From contig NZ_WPIK01000003.1 in NCBI RefSeq assembly GCF_009754915.1, positions 62,001-126,000 of the forward strand: a stretch of 64,000 bases of DNA, given 5' to 3'. This DNA is from Mucilaginibacter arboris. GTDB taxonomy: Bacteria > Bacteroidota > Bacteroidia > Sphingobacteriales > Sphingobacteriaceae. The notes beneath the pieces were generated by a model. That model had not been told where the DNA came from and searched no databases. It saw nothing but the letters and a program-made list of their open reading frames with translations. Made by a program: the position numbers and the translations under genes. Shown in pieces: positions 56,145-64,000 of the stretch (its first letter is position 1; each line of letters starts with the position of its first letter).

Positions 56145-56200
56145 ATTAAATAATTTGAATATCATTTAAACAGCTAAGTAAGCCTTTAAGTTAAACCTGC

Positions 56201-56212
56201 ATGCTTCTTTTA
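56201..56212. repeat. Single dispersed motif, GCAC type
   Basis: ATGCTTCTTTTAGCACCTTAAAA: the motif followed by a TAAAA half-palindrome, in the gene-free region after the sus genes. Confidence 0.7.
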
Positions 56213-56289
56213 GCACCTTAAAAATTTACTTTTTAAACCTTTGTGGTCAGGTTAAGAAACTGTTTGAAATTTATTGTGTAATTTTTTGT

Positions 56290-56507
56290 ATGCTTCTTTT
56301 TTTGGCTAAAGCCGCTACTGTGTTTATACCACCCACGGCCTGAAGGCCGTGGCAATTTTAAAGCTTGGTTTTACTGCAAATCTTTGTTTGTTAATGCTGA
56401 ATTTACCCTGTGCGGACAGAACGTCCATTCTCATGTTAACCTTCGGTTGCCACGGCCTTCAGGCCGTGGATAAAGGATAACCGGCAACAGGCTTTAGCCA
56501 AAAAAAC
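56290..56507. mobile_element. REPIN/MITE-like palindromic element
   Basis: Terminal inverted repeats TTTTTTTGGCTAAAGCC (about 56297-56313) and GGCTTTAGCCAAAAAAAC (56490-56507) enclose two 20-bp perfect palindromes, CCACGGCCTGAAGGCCGTGG (56333-56352) and CCACGGCCTTCAGGCCGTGG (56450-56469). It is about 210 bp with no ORF, so it would need a transposase in trans such as a REP-associated tyrosine transposase, which is not in the window. It directly abuts a truncated dispersed motif ATGCTTCTTTT at 56290-56300. Confidence 0.7.
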
Positions 56508-56572
56508 AAAACATTTAAAAAATTATAGCATAAAAGGGGCATTAAACAAAAGGGCAAAATTTAAACAGGCTC

Positions 56573-56686
56573 TATGCTGGACTTTGGCCATTTTTAACAT
56601 AATTAATAAGTTACAATAACCGACGTTTTTTTAGTAATTATTGAAAGTCGAGTAATTATAACAAAAATGGCTAAAGTCCAGCTAAG
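56573..56686. mobile_element. Second MITE-like inverted repeat element
   Basis: GCTGGACTTTGGCCATTTTT (from 56576) and AAAAATGGCTAAAGTCCAGC (56663-56682) are inverted copies with one mismatch, bracketing an AT-rich 67-bp core. The right arm recurs singly at 39437-39455. No ORF. Confidence 0.65.
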
Positions 56687-56708
56687 ATCTGGTATAATTT
56701 TTACAGGG

Positions 56709-56720
56709 TAAAAGAAGTAT
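56709..56720. repeat. Dispersed motif TAAAAGAAGTAT
   Basis: Preceded by ATTTTTACAGGG, so again a TTTTTA-n-TAAAA half-palindrome, between the MITE-like element and the efflux operon terminator. Confidence 0.65.
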
Positions 56721-56795
56721 TTCAATCTTCTCAGTTTAAATTATATTTTACATGAAATCAATACATGTGTAGGTTTTTGCCAATCAGGCGTAAAA

Positions 56796-56828
56796 AAAGC
56801 TGTCTCAAATAAATTTTAAGACAGCTTT
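56796..56828 (-). terminator. Terminator of the metal efflux operon
   Basis: AAAGCTGTCT (56796-56805) pairs with AGACAGCTTT (56819-56828) and, on the minus strand, runs into TTTTTTTA. It lies 28 nt past the czcA stop. Confidence 0.8.
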
Positions 56829-56856
56829 CTATGCAAACAAGCTCTATTTTAAAGGT

Positions 56857-59800
56857 TTACCCCCTCACCGCGCCAATCTTCTTCAGCAATTTCCTGTTTT
56901 CCCTTTTGTGGATCAAACTATAAACCATCTTATAAATAATAGGTAAAAGAAGCAAGGTTAAAATAGTAGAAGTAACCAAACCGCCAATAACCACAATGGC
57001 TAAAGGTTTTTGCGTTTCTGAGCCAATTCCCGTTGATACAGCGGCGGGCATTAAACCAATGGCAGCCATCAGGGCAGTCATTACCACCGGTCGGACCCTC
57101 GATAAAACACCTGTTAAGATCGCTTTATCTATAGGGATGCCTTCTAATAGGTTTTTACGAAACACGGAGATCAGGATTACACCATTCTGGATACAAACAC
57201 CAAATAAAGCGATAAAGCCGATACCTGCCGAAATGCTGAAGTTGGTTTGGGTAATATGTAAAGCCAAAATCCCGCCTATTAAAGCGAATGGTACGTTCAG
57301 GATTACCAGTACCGCATCTTTTACATTGCCAAAAGTGGTGAAGAGGATCAGGAATATGACCAATAAACACACAGGGACAACATGGGCCAAAGTGTTTGAA
57401 GCCCTGATCTGATTTTCGAATTCACCGTTCCAGGAAAAAGCATATCCCTGGTCCAGTTTTACGGCCTGGTTAACTTTTTGCTGGGCTTCTGCAATGGTAC
57501 TGCCTAAATCACGCCCCCTGACAGAAAATTTAACGGCAATATAACGCATGTTGTTATCGCGGTAAATAAATGCCGGCCCGGTTAATTGAGTAATCTGGGC
57601 GATTTCTTTAATAGCGATTTTAGAACCGTTTAAAGTGGGGACCATCAAATTCTCAATTTTCTCCTCGGTATCCCTGAAATCTTTTTGATAACGGATACGG
57701 ATATCAAACTTCCTTTCTCCCTGATAAAGTGTTGTGGCTGCCTTACCTCCGATAGCCATTTCGATAACCGAGTTGGCATCAGCAGTAGAAACGCCGTACA
57801 AGGCCATTTTGCTCTGGTCAAGTTCTATCCGAAACTCTGGCTGACCAAGGTTACGCAATATTCCCAGGTCTTCAACACCTTGAATTTTACTTAAAACCCG
57901 CATCACTTCATTCGCCTTGCCGTCTAATACTTTAAAGTCCGAGCCAAATATTTTTACGGCCATCGAAGCCGGAACGCCAGCAACAGCTTCAGCCACGTTA
58001 TCAATAATAGGTTGTGAATAATTAAAAATAATACCGGGAAACTGGCTTAGCTTTTTATCCATTTGTGCGATCAGTTCTTCCTGGGTAATGTGGCGTTTCC
58101 AGTCGTCTTTTGGAAGAAGATCTACCTGGATTTGCACATTAAAAAAACCTTTCGGGTCCGTGCCGTCATTGGTTCTGCCAACTTGAGATAAAGTTTGTTT
58201 CACTTCAGGGAAAGAACCTAAGATGCTGCGCATTTTATTGGTTGTACTTACAGAACTTTCTAAAGATGTACTCATGGGTAACTGAGCTGTAACCCATAAG
58301 GCGCCTTCATTTAATTGCGGAAGAAATTCGGTTCCTAATAATTTGGCCGATAAAAAGGTAAGCACCATGAAAATCAAAGCTACAATGATGCTCAGCTTCT
58401 GATTTTTGTAAGTGAAATTGAACATCTTATGGATCCCACTTTCAAAGAAAATAACAACCGGGTTATGTTTTTCGCGAACATTTTTACGCAGCAGGATACT
58501 GGATAAAGCCGGAACAAATGTTAAGGTGAAAATTAAGGCGCCTAACAAAGCAAAACTTAAAGTATAAGCCAGGGGCGAGAACATTTTGCCTTCCACCTTT
58601 TGAAAAGCAAAAATGGGCATCAAACAAGTAAGGATGATCAGTTTGGAGAAGAAAATTGCCTTTCCCATTTCTGACCCCACATTTTTAAATAAGCCTAACT
58701 TGGCAAGCTTATTAAATTTCTCCATGCCTACTTCCTTGGCCTTATGGTCGAGGGCAACGTAAATCCCTTCTACCATCACCACGGCACCATCGATGATTAT
58801 ACCAAAATCTACCGCGCCCATAGAAAGCAAATTGGCGCTCATGCCTTTCAGCCTCAAACAAATAAAGGCAAAAAGCAGTGATAAAGGAATAATGATGGCT
58901 ACGGTTAAGGTTGTACGCCAGTCGGCCATAAATAAAAATACGATCACGGTCACCAGTACAATACCTTCGATCAGGTTATGGATAACCGTATGTGTAGCAA
59001 AATTCATGAGCGTAGTACGGTCATAAAAGACATCGATTTTAGTGTCTTTGGGCAAAATATGCGCATTAAGATCTTTTACTTTATCTTTTATCCTGACTAA
59101 TACTTCTGACGGGTTTTCTCCCTTTCGCATTACCACAATGCCTTCTATCGCATCGTTTTCTTTATCACGGCCTACCTGCCCCAGGCGTGGCAAGCCCCCT
59201 TCATGAATATCTGCAACGTTTTTTGCCAGGATAGGAACATTGTTCACATTTTTGATAATGATATTCTGGATCTCATCAATGTTATTGATCACACCAATAC
59301 CTCTTACCACATAAGCCTGGTTGTTTTTTTCGATCACATCGCCGCCTACATTGATATTACTTCGGTTAATGGCATTATAAACATCTAACGAAGTAAGGCC
59401 ATATTTTTGTAATAGTGCAGGGTTAACACTTACTTCATAATCTTTTTCTTCTCCGCCAAAGCTGTTCACATCGGCAACGCCTGGTATAGATTTAAACTGG
59501 CGGTCAAGCACCCAATCCTGTAACTCGGTGAGTTCATGGATGCTTCTGATTTTACTGCGTAATGTATAACGAAAAATTTCGCCGGTAGGGCCATACGGCG
59601 GTTCTACTTCCGGTTTTACGCCGTCTGGTAAATCGGCATTTAATAAACGGCTTAATACTTGCTGACGTGCAAAAGCATCGTCCACATCGTCATCAAAAAT
59701 AATGCGGACATAAGACAACCCGAAGGAAGAAGTAGTACGAAGATTAGACTTTTTCTGGACCGAATTTAATACCGTTTCCATCGGAATGGTAATCATCTTT

Positions 59801-59994
59801 TCCACTTCTTCTGCACTACGGCCCGGCCATTGTGCAATAATGATGATCTGGGTATTGGTTACATCCGGAAAAGTTTCAATAGGTGTATTTAAATAACTCC
59901 ACACGCCTAATGCCGCAAGTGCCGCCGTTAAAAAAAACACAAAAAAGCGGTGTCTTAACGAAAAGTATATAATGTTTTTAATGAAGCTATTCAT
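56857..59994 (-). CDS. czcA: Heavy-metal efflux RND pump (CzcA/CusA family)
   Basis: A 1045-residue inner-membrane proton antiporter with twelve membrane helices and two large periplasmic domains. The helix-4 signature AVDFGIIIDGAVVMVE (about residues 401-416) keeps the DFG...DGA...VE acidic pattern of divalent-cation pumps (Co/Zn/Cd/Ni) rather than the Cu/Ag version. FPDVTNTQIIIIAQWPGRSAEEVEKMITIPME is the N-terminal porter block. It is the last gene of a czcC-czcB-czcA set. A dispersed motif at 56944-56954 encodes LLLLP. Confidence 0.93.
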   Translation of the reverse strand: MNSFIKNIIYFSLRHRFFVFFLTAALAALGVWSYLNTPIETFPDVTNTQIIIIAQWPGRSAEEVEKMITIPMETVLNSVQKKSNLRTTSSFGLSYVRIIFDDDVDDAFARQQVLSRLLNADLPDGVKPEVEPPYGPTGEIFRYTLRSKIRSIHELTELQDWVLDRQFKSIPGVADVNSFGGEEKDYEVSVNPALLQKYGLTSLDVYNAINRSNINVGGDVIEKNNQAYVVRGIGVINNIDEIQNIIIKNVNNVPILAKNVADIHEGGLPRLGQVGRDKENDAIEGIVVMRKGENPSEVLVRIKDKVKDLNAHILPKDTKIDVFYDRTTLMNFATHTVIHNLIEGIVLVTVIVFLFMADWRTTLTVAIIIPLSLLFAFICLRLKGMSANLLSMGAVDFGIIIDGAVVMVEGIYVALDHKAKEVGMEKFNKLAKLGLFKNVGSEMGKAIFFSKLIILTCLMPIFAFQKVEGKMFSPLAYTLSFALLGALIFTLTFVPALSSILLRKNVREKHNPVVIFFESGIHKMFNFTYKNQKLSIIVALIFMVLTFLSAKLLGTEFLPQLNEGALWVTAQLPMSTSLESSVSTTNKMRSILGSFPEVKQTLSQVGRTNDGTDPKGFFNVQIQVDLLPKDDWKRHITQEELIAQMDKKLSQFPGIIFNYSQPIIDNVAEAVAGVPASMAVKIFGSDFKVLDGKANEVMRVLSKIQGVEDLGILRNLGQPEFRIELDQSKMALYGVSTADANSVIEMAIGGKAATTLYQGERKFDIRIRYQKDFRDTEEKIENLMVPTLNGSKIAIKEIAQITQLTGPAFIYRDNNMRYIAVKFSVRGRDLGSTIAEAQQKVNQAVKLDQGYAFSWNGEFENQIRASNTLAHVVPVCLLVIFLILFTTFGNVKDAVLVILNVPFALIGGILALHITQTNFSISAGIGFIALFGVCIQNGVILISVFRKNLLEGIPIDKAILTGVLSRVRPVVMTALMAAIGLMPAAVSTGIGSETQKPLAIVVIGGLVTSTILTLLLLPIIYKMVYSLIHKRENRKLLKKIGAVRG

Positions 59995-60072
59995 TATTTT
60001 TTGTCAGTTAAATCGTTTTATTGTTGAAAAATATGTCAACAAACATTGTTAATTGCTTTAAAGAAGATTGAC

Positions 60073-61167
60073 TTACTCTTCCGTCAGTGCATCGTATAAT
60101 AATAGCTGATTTTTAGAGATCAGCATTTCGCCTGCTTTCAATCCCGAGGAAATGTAGCTTACGTTATCAACTGTTTTGATAACGTTTACCTCGCGTACCT
60201 CCATACTGCATTTGCTTTGATAAATAACCACAAAGTTTTTACTGTCGTTAAAAATGATAGATGATGCAGGCACAGTAACAGATTGGGTAGGTTCGTTATT
60301 AGAAATAATTACAGAAGTAAACATTTCCGGTTTTAGCAACATACCAGGGTTAGGTAAAGTAATTTTTACCTTCATTACTTTGTTATCAGGATCTAATACA
60401 GAACTAACTTCGTTTACTTTTCCCTTAAAAACTTTTCCCGGATAAGCAAGTGTAGTTACTTTAGCGGCATAGCCATTTTTTACTTTAGCAATATCGCTTT
60501 CAAAAACATTTGCCCAAATCCAAACATCCTTCATATCAGAAATGGTAAACATGCTTGCGGCGTTATCATTACGGATAAAACTACCTGCAGTAACTGCTTT
60601 TTCAACAATGTAACCACTTTCCGGTGCTTTAATAATATACTGGCCGCTTGCACTTGTACTACCGTGGCCATTAATGCTTAACTGTTCCTGAATTTTGCGG
60701 TTAGCAGCCTGCGCTTTATTATAATTTTCTTTGGCCTCGGTATAATCGCGTTCACTGGAAATACCGTTTTTGTACAAGTATTCTGTTTGTGCCAACTGGC
60801 GTTTAGCAATGGAAAGATCAGCGTTTGTAGCAGATAAATCTGTATAACTTCCGGCAACATCAGCACTTCTCATAATAGCCAGTACCTGGCCTTTGCTTAC
60901 TCTGTCGCCCAAAGAAACACGTACATCTGTTACCTGGCCGCTTGAAAAAGGGAAAACTTTTACTACCCGGTTGTCATCAAAAGAAACTTCACCCGATAAA
61001 GTCAGCTCGTCCTGCATACCTGTAGTTTTGGCTGTATCAATGCGGATTTCTTTAGCTAAAGAATCAGTAATGCAAACACTTTTCTTTTGCGCAACTTCTT
61101 CCTTTTTATGTTCACATGACGTTAAAAGCACTAATGCGGAGAGACAAGTTATTAATTCTCTTTTCAT
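60073..61167 (-). CDS. RND efflux periplasmic adaptor lipoprotein
   Basis: A 364-residue membrane fusion protein. Signal with lipobox LLTSC (Cys about residue 18), a barrel-sandwich lipoyl domain split by a coiled hairpin (about 95-150), KAPESGYIVEKAVTAGSFIRND, and a beta-barrel domain (KDVWIWANVFESDIAKVKNGY). It links the pump to the outer membrane channel. It is 78 nt upstream of czcA and 23 nt downstream of the channel gene. Confidence 0.93.
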   Translation of the reverse strand: MKRELITCLSALVLLTSCEHKKEEVAQKKSVCITDSLAKEIRIDTAKTTGMQDELTLSGEVSFDDNRVVKVFPFSSGQVTDVRVSLGDRVSKGQVLAIMRSADVAGSYTDLSATNADLSIAKRQLAQTEYLYKNGISSERDYTEAKENYNKAQAANRKIQEQLSINGHGSTSASGQYIIKAPESGYIVEKAVTAGSFIRNDNAASMFTISDMKDVWIWANVFESDIAKVKNGYAAKVTTLAYPGKVFKGKVNEVSSVLDPDNKVMKVKITLPNPGMLLKPEMFTSVIISNNEPTQSVTVPASSIIFNDSKNFVVIYQSKCSMEVREVNVIKTVDNVSYISSGLKAGEMLISKNQLLLYDALTEE

Positions 61168-61190
61168 TTTTTATGGGAGGGGATTATATT

Positions 61191-62459
61191 TTAAGGATTA
61201 ATTACGGTAGAACCAACATTAAAGTTAAGGTCGGCAATAGCTTTTTGCAGGTTATACTGCTGTTGTATTACTTTCAGTTTGGTGTCTTTGTACGATTCAA
61301 AAAAATCAACAAACTCAATTAAACTCAATTGCTTTGCCCGATAAGCCTTTACCATATTGCCAAACAGCTTATCGTAACTGTTGTAAAAATCTATGTTGTT
61401 TTTAGAAAACAACTGAAGGCTCAGGTTATATTGTTCTACCGCGGTTAACACATCATTTCTTACTTGTAAATCGCTGTTTTTTAACACGTATTCCTGGTTT
61501 TGGATGTTAAACTTCGCCGACTTAATATTTCCCTGGTTACGATTAATAAAAGGCAGCGGCAAACTAATGGCCAAACCATAATAATTAGGGACATAGTTAC
61601 TGGCACGGTCATAATCTACACCAATTGTTAAATCAGGAATGGCCAAAGCTTTTTGATAAGCTAAATTGTGTCCGGCCTGCTCGTATAAAAACTTGCTTGC
61701 CTGATAATCTCCTCGTTTAGCTTTAGCTGTATCAGTAAGTGCAGCAATATTAAGCGGAACATTACTTATCTGTGTAGTGATATCGGGTTTAATAAAAGTA
61801 GTTTCTTTAACAACCAGCAGCGTTTTAAGGTCGTTTTCAAGCTCGTTAATTTGCCTGTTATTTTCTACCAGGTCATTTTCTAATCCAAATGCTACAGCTT
61901 GTAACCGTACCACATCCCGTAAGGATGAATTACCAACGCCATATTCTGTTGTTATAGCTTTAACCAGATTGTTGGAAGAAGAAATCTCAGCATAAAATAC
62001 TTTGTTCTGTTCAATCAGATTATTTAATTGCGCAAAATCAAGCTGCATATTATAATGTAAATTACGAAGCAGGTCGTTAAATTGTGCCTGTTGTATGTTT
62101 ACATCATCTTGCGCAAGCCGTATTTGTTTACCTCTTTTGCCTGCTGTTCTAAATAACTGACTGATTTGTGCAAAAACCTGTCCGTTACCATTAGCATGAT
62201 TGAAGAAACCTGTTTCTTTGGTGTACAAATTCTGGTCGGTGCTTAACTCAGGATTGTCCCAAAGCTTTGCTTGTTGTATCAGCGCTTTGGTTGCGTCAAC
62301 ATTATATTTTTGAGCAATGAGGCTGAAGTTGTTTATCAGGAACCTTTTTTCTGCTTCCTGAAATTTAAGTGTTAAAGTATCTGTTTGGTTTTGTGCATGA
62401 AGTGCTGCAGTTATTGCCATTAAGGCAATTAAACTTGCAGCAAATTTTAGTTTAAACAT
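61191..62459 (-). CDS. TolC-family outer membrane efflux channel
   Basis: A 422-residue protein with signal peptide MFKLKFAASLIALMAITAALHAQ and two repeated OEP halves of long amphipathic helices (TLKFQEAEKRFLINNFSLIAQ start, AISLPLPFINRNQGNIKSAKF in the second half, as in CzcC). It is the first gene of the efflux operon, so a promoter should lie in 62460-62590, but no exact box was seen on the minus strand. No metal-sensing regulator is adjacent. Confidence 0.9.
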   Translation of the reverse strand: MFKLKFAASLIALMAITAALHAQNQTDTLTLKFQEAEKRFLINNFSLIAQKYNVDATKALIQQAKLWDNPELSTDQNLYTKETGFFNHANGNGQVFAQISQLFRTAGKRGKQIRLAQDDVNIQQAQFNDLLRNLHYNMQLDFAQLNNLIEQNKVFYAEISSSNNLVKAITTEYGVGNSSLRDVVRLQAVAFGLENDLVENNRQINELENDLKTLLVVKETTFIKPDITTQISNVPLNIAALTDTAKAKRGDYQASKFLYEQAGHNLAYQKALAIPDLTIGVDYDRASNYVPNYYGLAISLPLPFINRNQGNIKSAKFNIQNQEYVLKNSDLQVRNDVLTAVEQYNLSLQLFSKNNIDFYNSYDKLFGNMVKAYRAKQLSLIEFVDFFESYKDTKLKVIQQQYNLQKAIADLNFNVGSTVINP

Positions 62460-62593
62460 ATTTGATCTCTTCGGAAATTTTTAAATAAATGTTTCGGTAA
62501 CGCTCTTTATACGTAAAGGAATAAAAAATGGAAATAACTTTTGTCTGATTATAGCTTTTAACTTAGCAGTTAATAAGCTGTAACAAAGGCGTA

Positions 62594-62605
62594 ATGCTTC
62601 TTTTA
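62594..62605. repeat. Dispersed motif in the efflux/glgB divergent region
   Basis: ATGCTTCTTTTAGCAACTTAAAA: GCAC-like variant with trailing TAAAA, in the 331-nt gap between two divergent operons. Confidence 0.7.
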
Positions 62606-62721
62606 GCAACTTAAAATATAGGATTGCATTTAATATCTATTATTAAAGGGCGAAAGTTAGATATTATTACAAATATCGTTTGCAACTTTGTTGTTATTAA
62701 CTTGTATATATTATCATAGAA

Positions 62722-62754
62722 TTGTAAGCAAATACAGAAGGAAGTTTACTTTTG
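62722..62754 (+). promoter_or_regulatory. Promoter for glgB
   Basis: TTG at 62722-62724 and TACTTTTG (62747-62754, exact TAnnTTTG) are separated by 22 bases. The glgB ATG follows 36 bases after the box. Confidence 0.5.
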
Positions 62755-62790
62755 TTCTGCACTGTATTACAACCAGTAAACCTAAATATC

Positions 62791-64000
62791 ATGGCCAAAA
62801 AATCAATTTCCGGAAAGGACGAAACAGTAAATAAAACTGCTTCTGCCAAAGAAAAAAAAGTACCGGCACCCAAAAAAGTACCTGTAAAAACAGTATCATC
62901 TAATAAAAAAAATAAAAAGGCGGAAGATACAGCCTTACAACCAAGTGTTGAAACAGCCGGAATAATTTTAGCTGAGCCAGATATTGTTAAACCAGAAAGT
63001 GTCCACCTTAACGCTGTTGAAGTTTACAGCCGTTTTTCTGATTTTGATATTAACCTGTTTAAAGCTGGCAAACATTATAAGTTATACGAACTGCTGGGTT
63101 CGCATACGATGGAACATAAAGGTACGGTTGGAACTTATTTTGCCGTTTGGGCACCAAATGCACAGGAAGTTGCCGTTATTGGTAATTTTAACGGCTGGAA
63201 TAAAAATAGCCATAAACTGTTTATCCGTTGGGACGGTTCCGGCATTTGGGAAGGTTTTATTCCGCATGTTGGCCATAACGAAACGTACAAGTATTTAATC
63301 CGCTCTTTTTATGGCGAGGAACTGGAAAAAGGCGATCCATTTGCGTTGCGTTGGGAAGAACCACCACGTACAGCGTCTATCGTAACACATACTTATTTTG
63401 AGTGGGACGACCAGGACTGGATGAAAAAACGGGTACAGCATAACGCTTTAACCAAGCCGTACTCCGTTTACGAGGTGCATTTTGGTTCCTGGGCACGAAG
63501 CCCTGAAAGTCCGGAACAGTTTCTGGATTACCGGCAAATGGCTGCGGTAATGGTAAAATATGTAAAAGACATGGGTTTTACGCATGTTGAATTTATGCCG
63601 TTGGCAGAACATCCGTATTATCCAAGCTGGGGTTACCAAATTACCGGCTATTTTGCAGCAAGTACGCGTTATGGTTCTCCGCAGGATCTAATGTACCTGA
63701 TTTCAGAGTTTCATAAAGCTGATATTGGCGTAATTATGGATTGGGTGCCTTCACATTTTCCGGGAGATGCACACGGGCTTTTTAAATTCGACGGAACCAG
63801 TTTATACGAACATGAAGATGCAAGAAAAGGCTTTCATCCCGACTGGAAATCGTACATCTTTAATTACGGGAGAAATGAGGTAAAATCGTTCCTCATCAGC
63901 AACGCTTTGTTCTGGCTGGACCGTTATCATATTGATGGTTTACGGGTAGATGCCGTGGCTTCTATGTTGTATTTAGATTATTCGCGTAATGCAGGCGAGT
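62791..64000 (+). CDS. glgB: 1,4-alpha-glucan branching enzyme, partial (3' end outside window)
   Basis: The frame stays open from the ATG at 62791 to the window end, about 403 residues. After a Lys/Ala/Pro-rich N-terminal tail of some 60 residues comes a CBM48 domain (GTVGTYFAVWAPNAQEVAVIGNFNGW near 110) and the GH13 barrel: YSVYEVHFGSWAR, EFMPLAEHPYYPSWGYQ, IMDWVPSHFP and GLRVDAVASMLYLDYS with the nucleophile Asp. It forms alpha-1,6 branches in glycogen. The basic tail includes a sister-form motif (62884-62897) translated PVKTVS. Confidence 0.95.
   Translation, partial: MAKKSISGKDETVNKTASAKEKKVPAPKKVPVKTVSSNKKNKKAEDTALQPSVETAGIILAEPDIVKPESVHLNAVEVYSRFSDFDINLFKAGKHYKLYELLGSHTMEHKGTVGTYFAVWAPNAQEVAVIGNFNGWNKNSHKLFIRWDGSGIWEGFIPHVGHNETYKYLIRSFYGEELEKGDPFALRWEEPPRTASIVTHTYFEWDDQDWMKKRVQHNALTKPYSVYEVHFGSWARSPESPEQFLDYRQMAAVMVKYVKDMGFTHVEFMPLAEHPYYPSWGYQITGYFAASTRYGSPQDLMYLISEFHKADIGVIMDWVPSHFPGDAHGLFKFDGTSLYEHEDARKGFHPDWKSYIFNYGRNEVKSFLISNALFWLDRYHIDGLRVDAVASMLYLDYSRNAGE

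Overview
The window comes from a Bacteroidota genome, most likely a Sphingobacteriaceae member close to Mucilaginibacter or Pedobacter. This is inferred from two SusC/SusD pairs, Bacteroidota promoter boxes (TTTG, about 20 nt, TAnnTTTG), an AT-rich base composition, a detached atpD-atpC pair and an exosortase-type exopolysaccharide locus. No 16S rRNA is present, so the genus is not proven.

Layout. 0-7.5 kb (minus strand): branched-chain amino acid operon ilvD-ilvB-ilvN-VOC-ilvC-leuC, then a partial GxxExxY gene. 7.9-9.8 kb (minus): atpD-atpC. 10.1-12.0 kb (plus): tRNA-Arg(ACG), adk, obgE. 12.0-33.3 kb (minus): a long exopolysaccharide cluster with two small unknown ORFs, a Wzc-type tyrosine autokinase, a NusG-like antiterminator, an asparagine synthetase, about eleven glycosyltransferases, an FkbM methyltransferase, a Wzy-like membrane protein, a glycosyltransferase fused to an exosortase, and a WcaF-like acetyltransferase. 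33.4-35.3 kb (plus): one more glycosyltransferase and a WecA/MraY-like phosphosugar transferase, probably the initiating enzyme. 35.3-38.8 kb: gap, a small unknown gene, a GNAT gene and pgk. 39.0-45.6 kb: a candidate small RNA, an Abi-like gene remnant and an arginine-metabolism group (speA-like decarboxylase, CtlX-like hydrolase, arginine deiminase, argS). 45.9-55.9 kb (plus): two susC-susD pairs. 55.9-56.9 kb: a gene-free nest of palindromic repeats. 56.9-62.5 kb (minus): a CzcCBA-type metal efflux system. 62.8 kb to the end (plus): glgB, cut by the window edge.

The most unusual feature is not a gene. An 11-12 bp sequence, TGCTTCTTTTA (reverse TAAAAGAAGCA, with G/A variation at the second base), occurs 38 times by hand count. 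A sister form, TGCTGTTTTTA, occurs 9 times. Together they average one copy per 1.4 kb. They lie in both orientations, inside genes in at least five reading-frame settings, across stop/start junctions and between genes, often as inverted pairs. They are absent from 41.5-56.0 kb except for a few sister-form copies before the sus genes. This looks like DNA-level selection or amplification (uptake-signal-like, REP-like or architectural); the function is unknown. Other dispersed repeats are a CCCTCTCC/GGAGAGGG element (one copy in frame inside ilvN), two MITE/REPIN-like palindromes near 56.3-56.7 kb, and heptamer tandem repeats before obgE and atpC.
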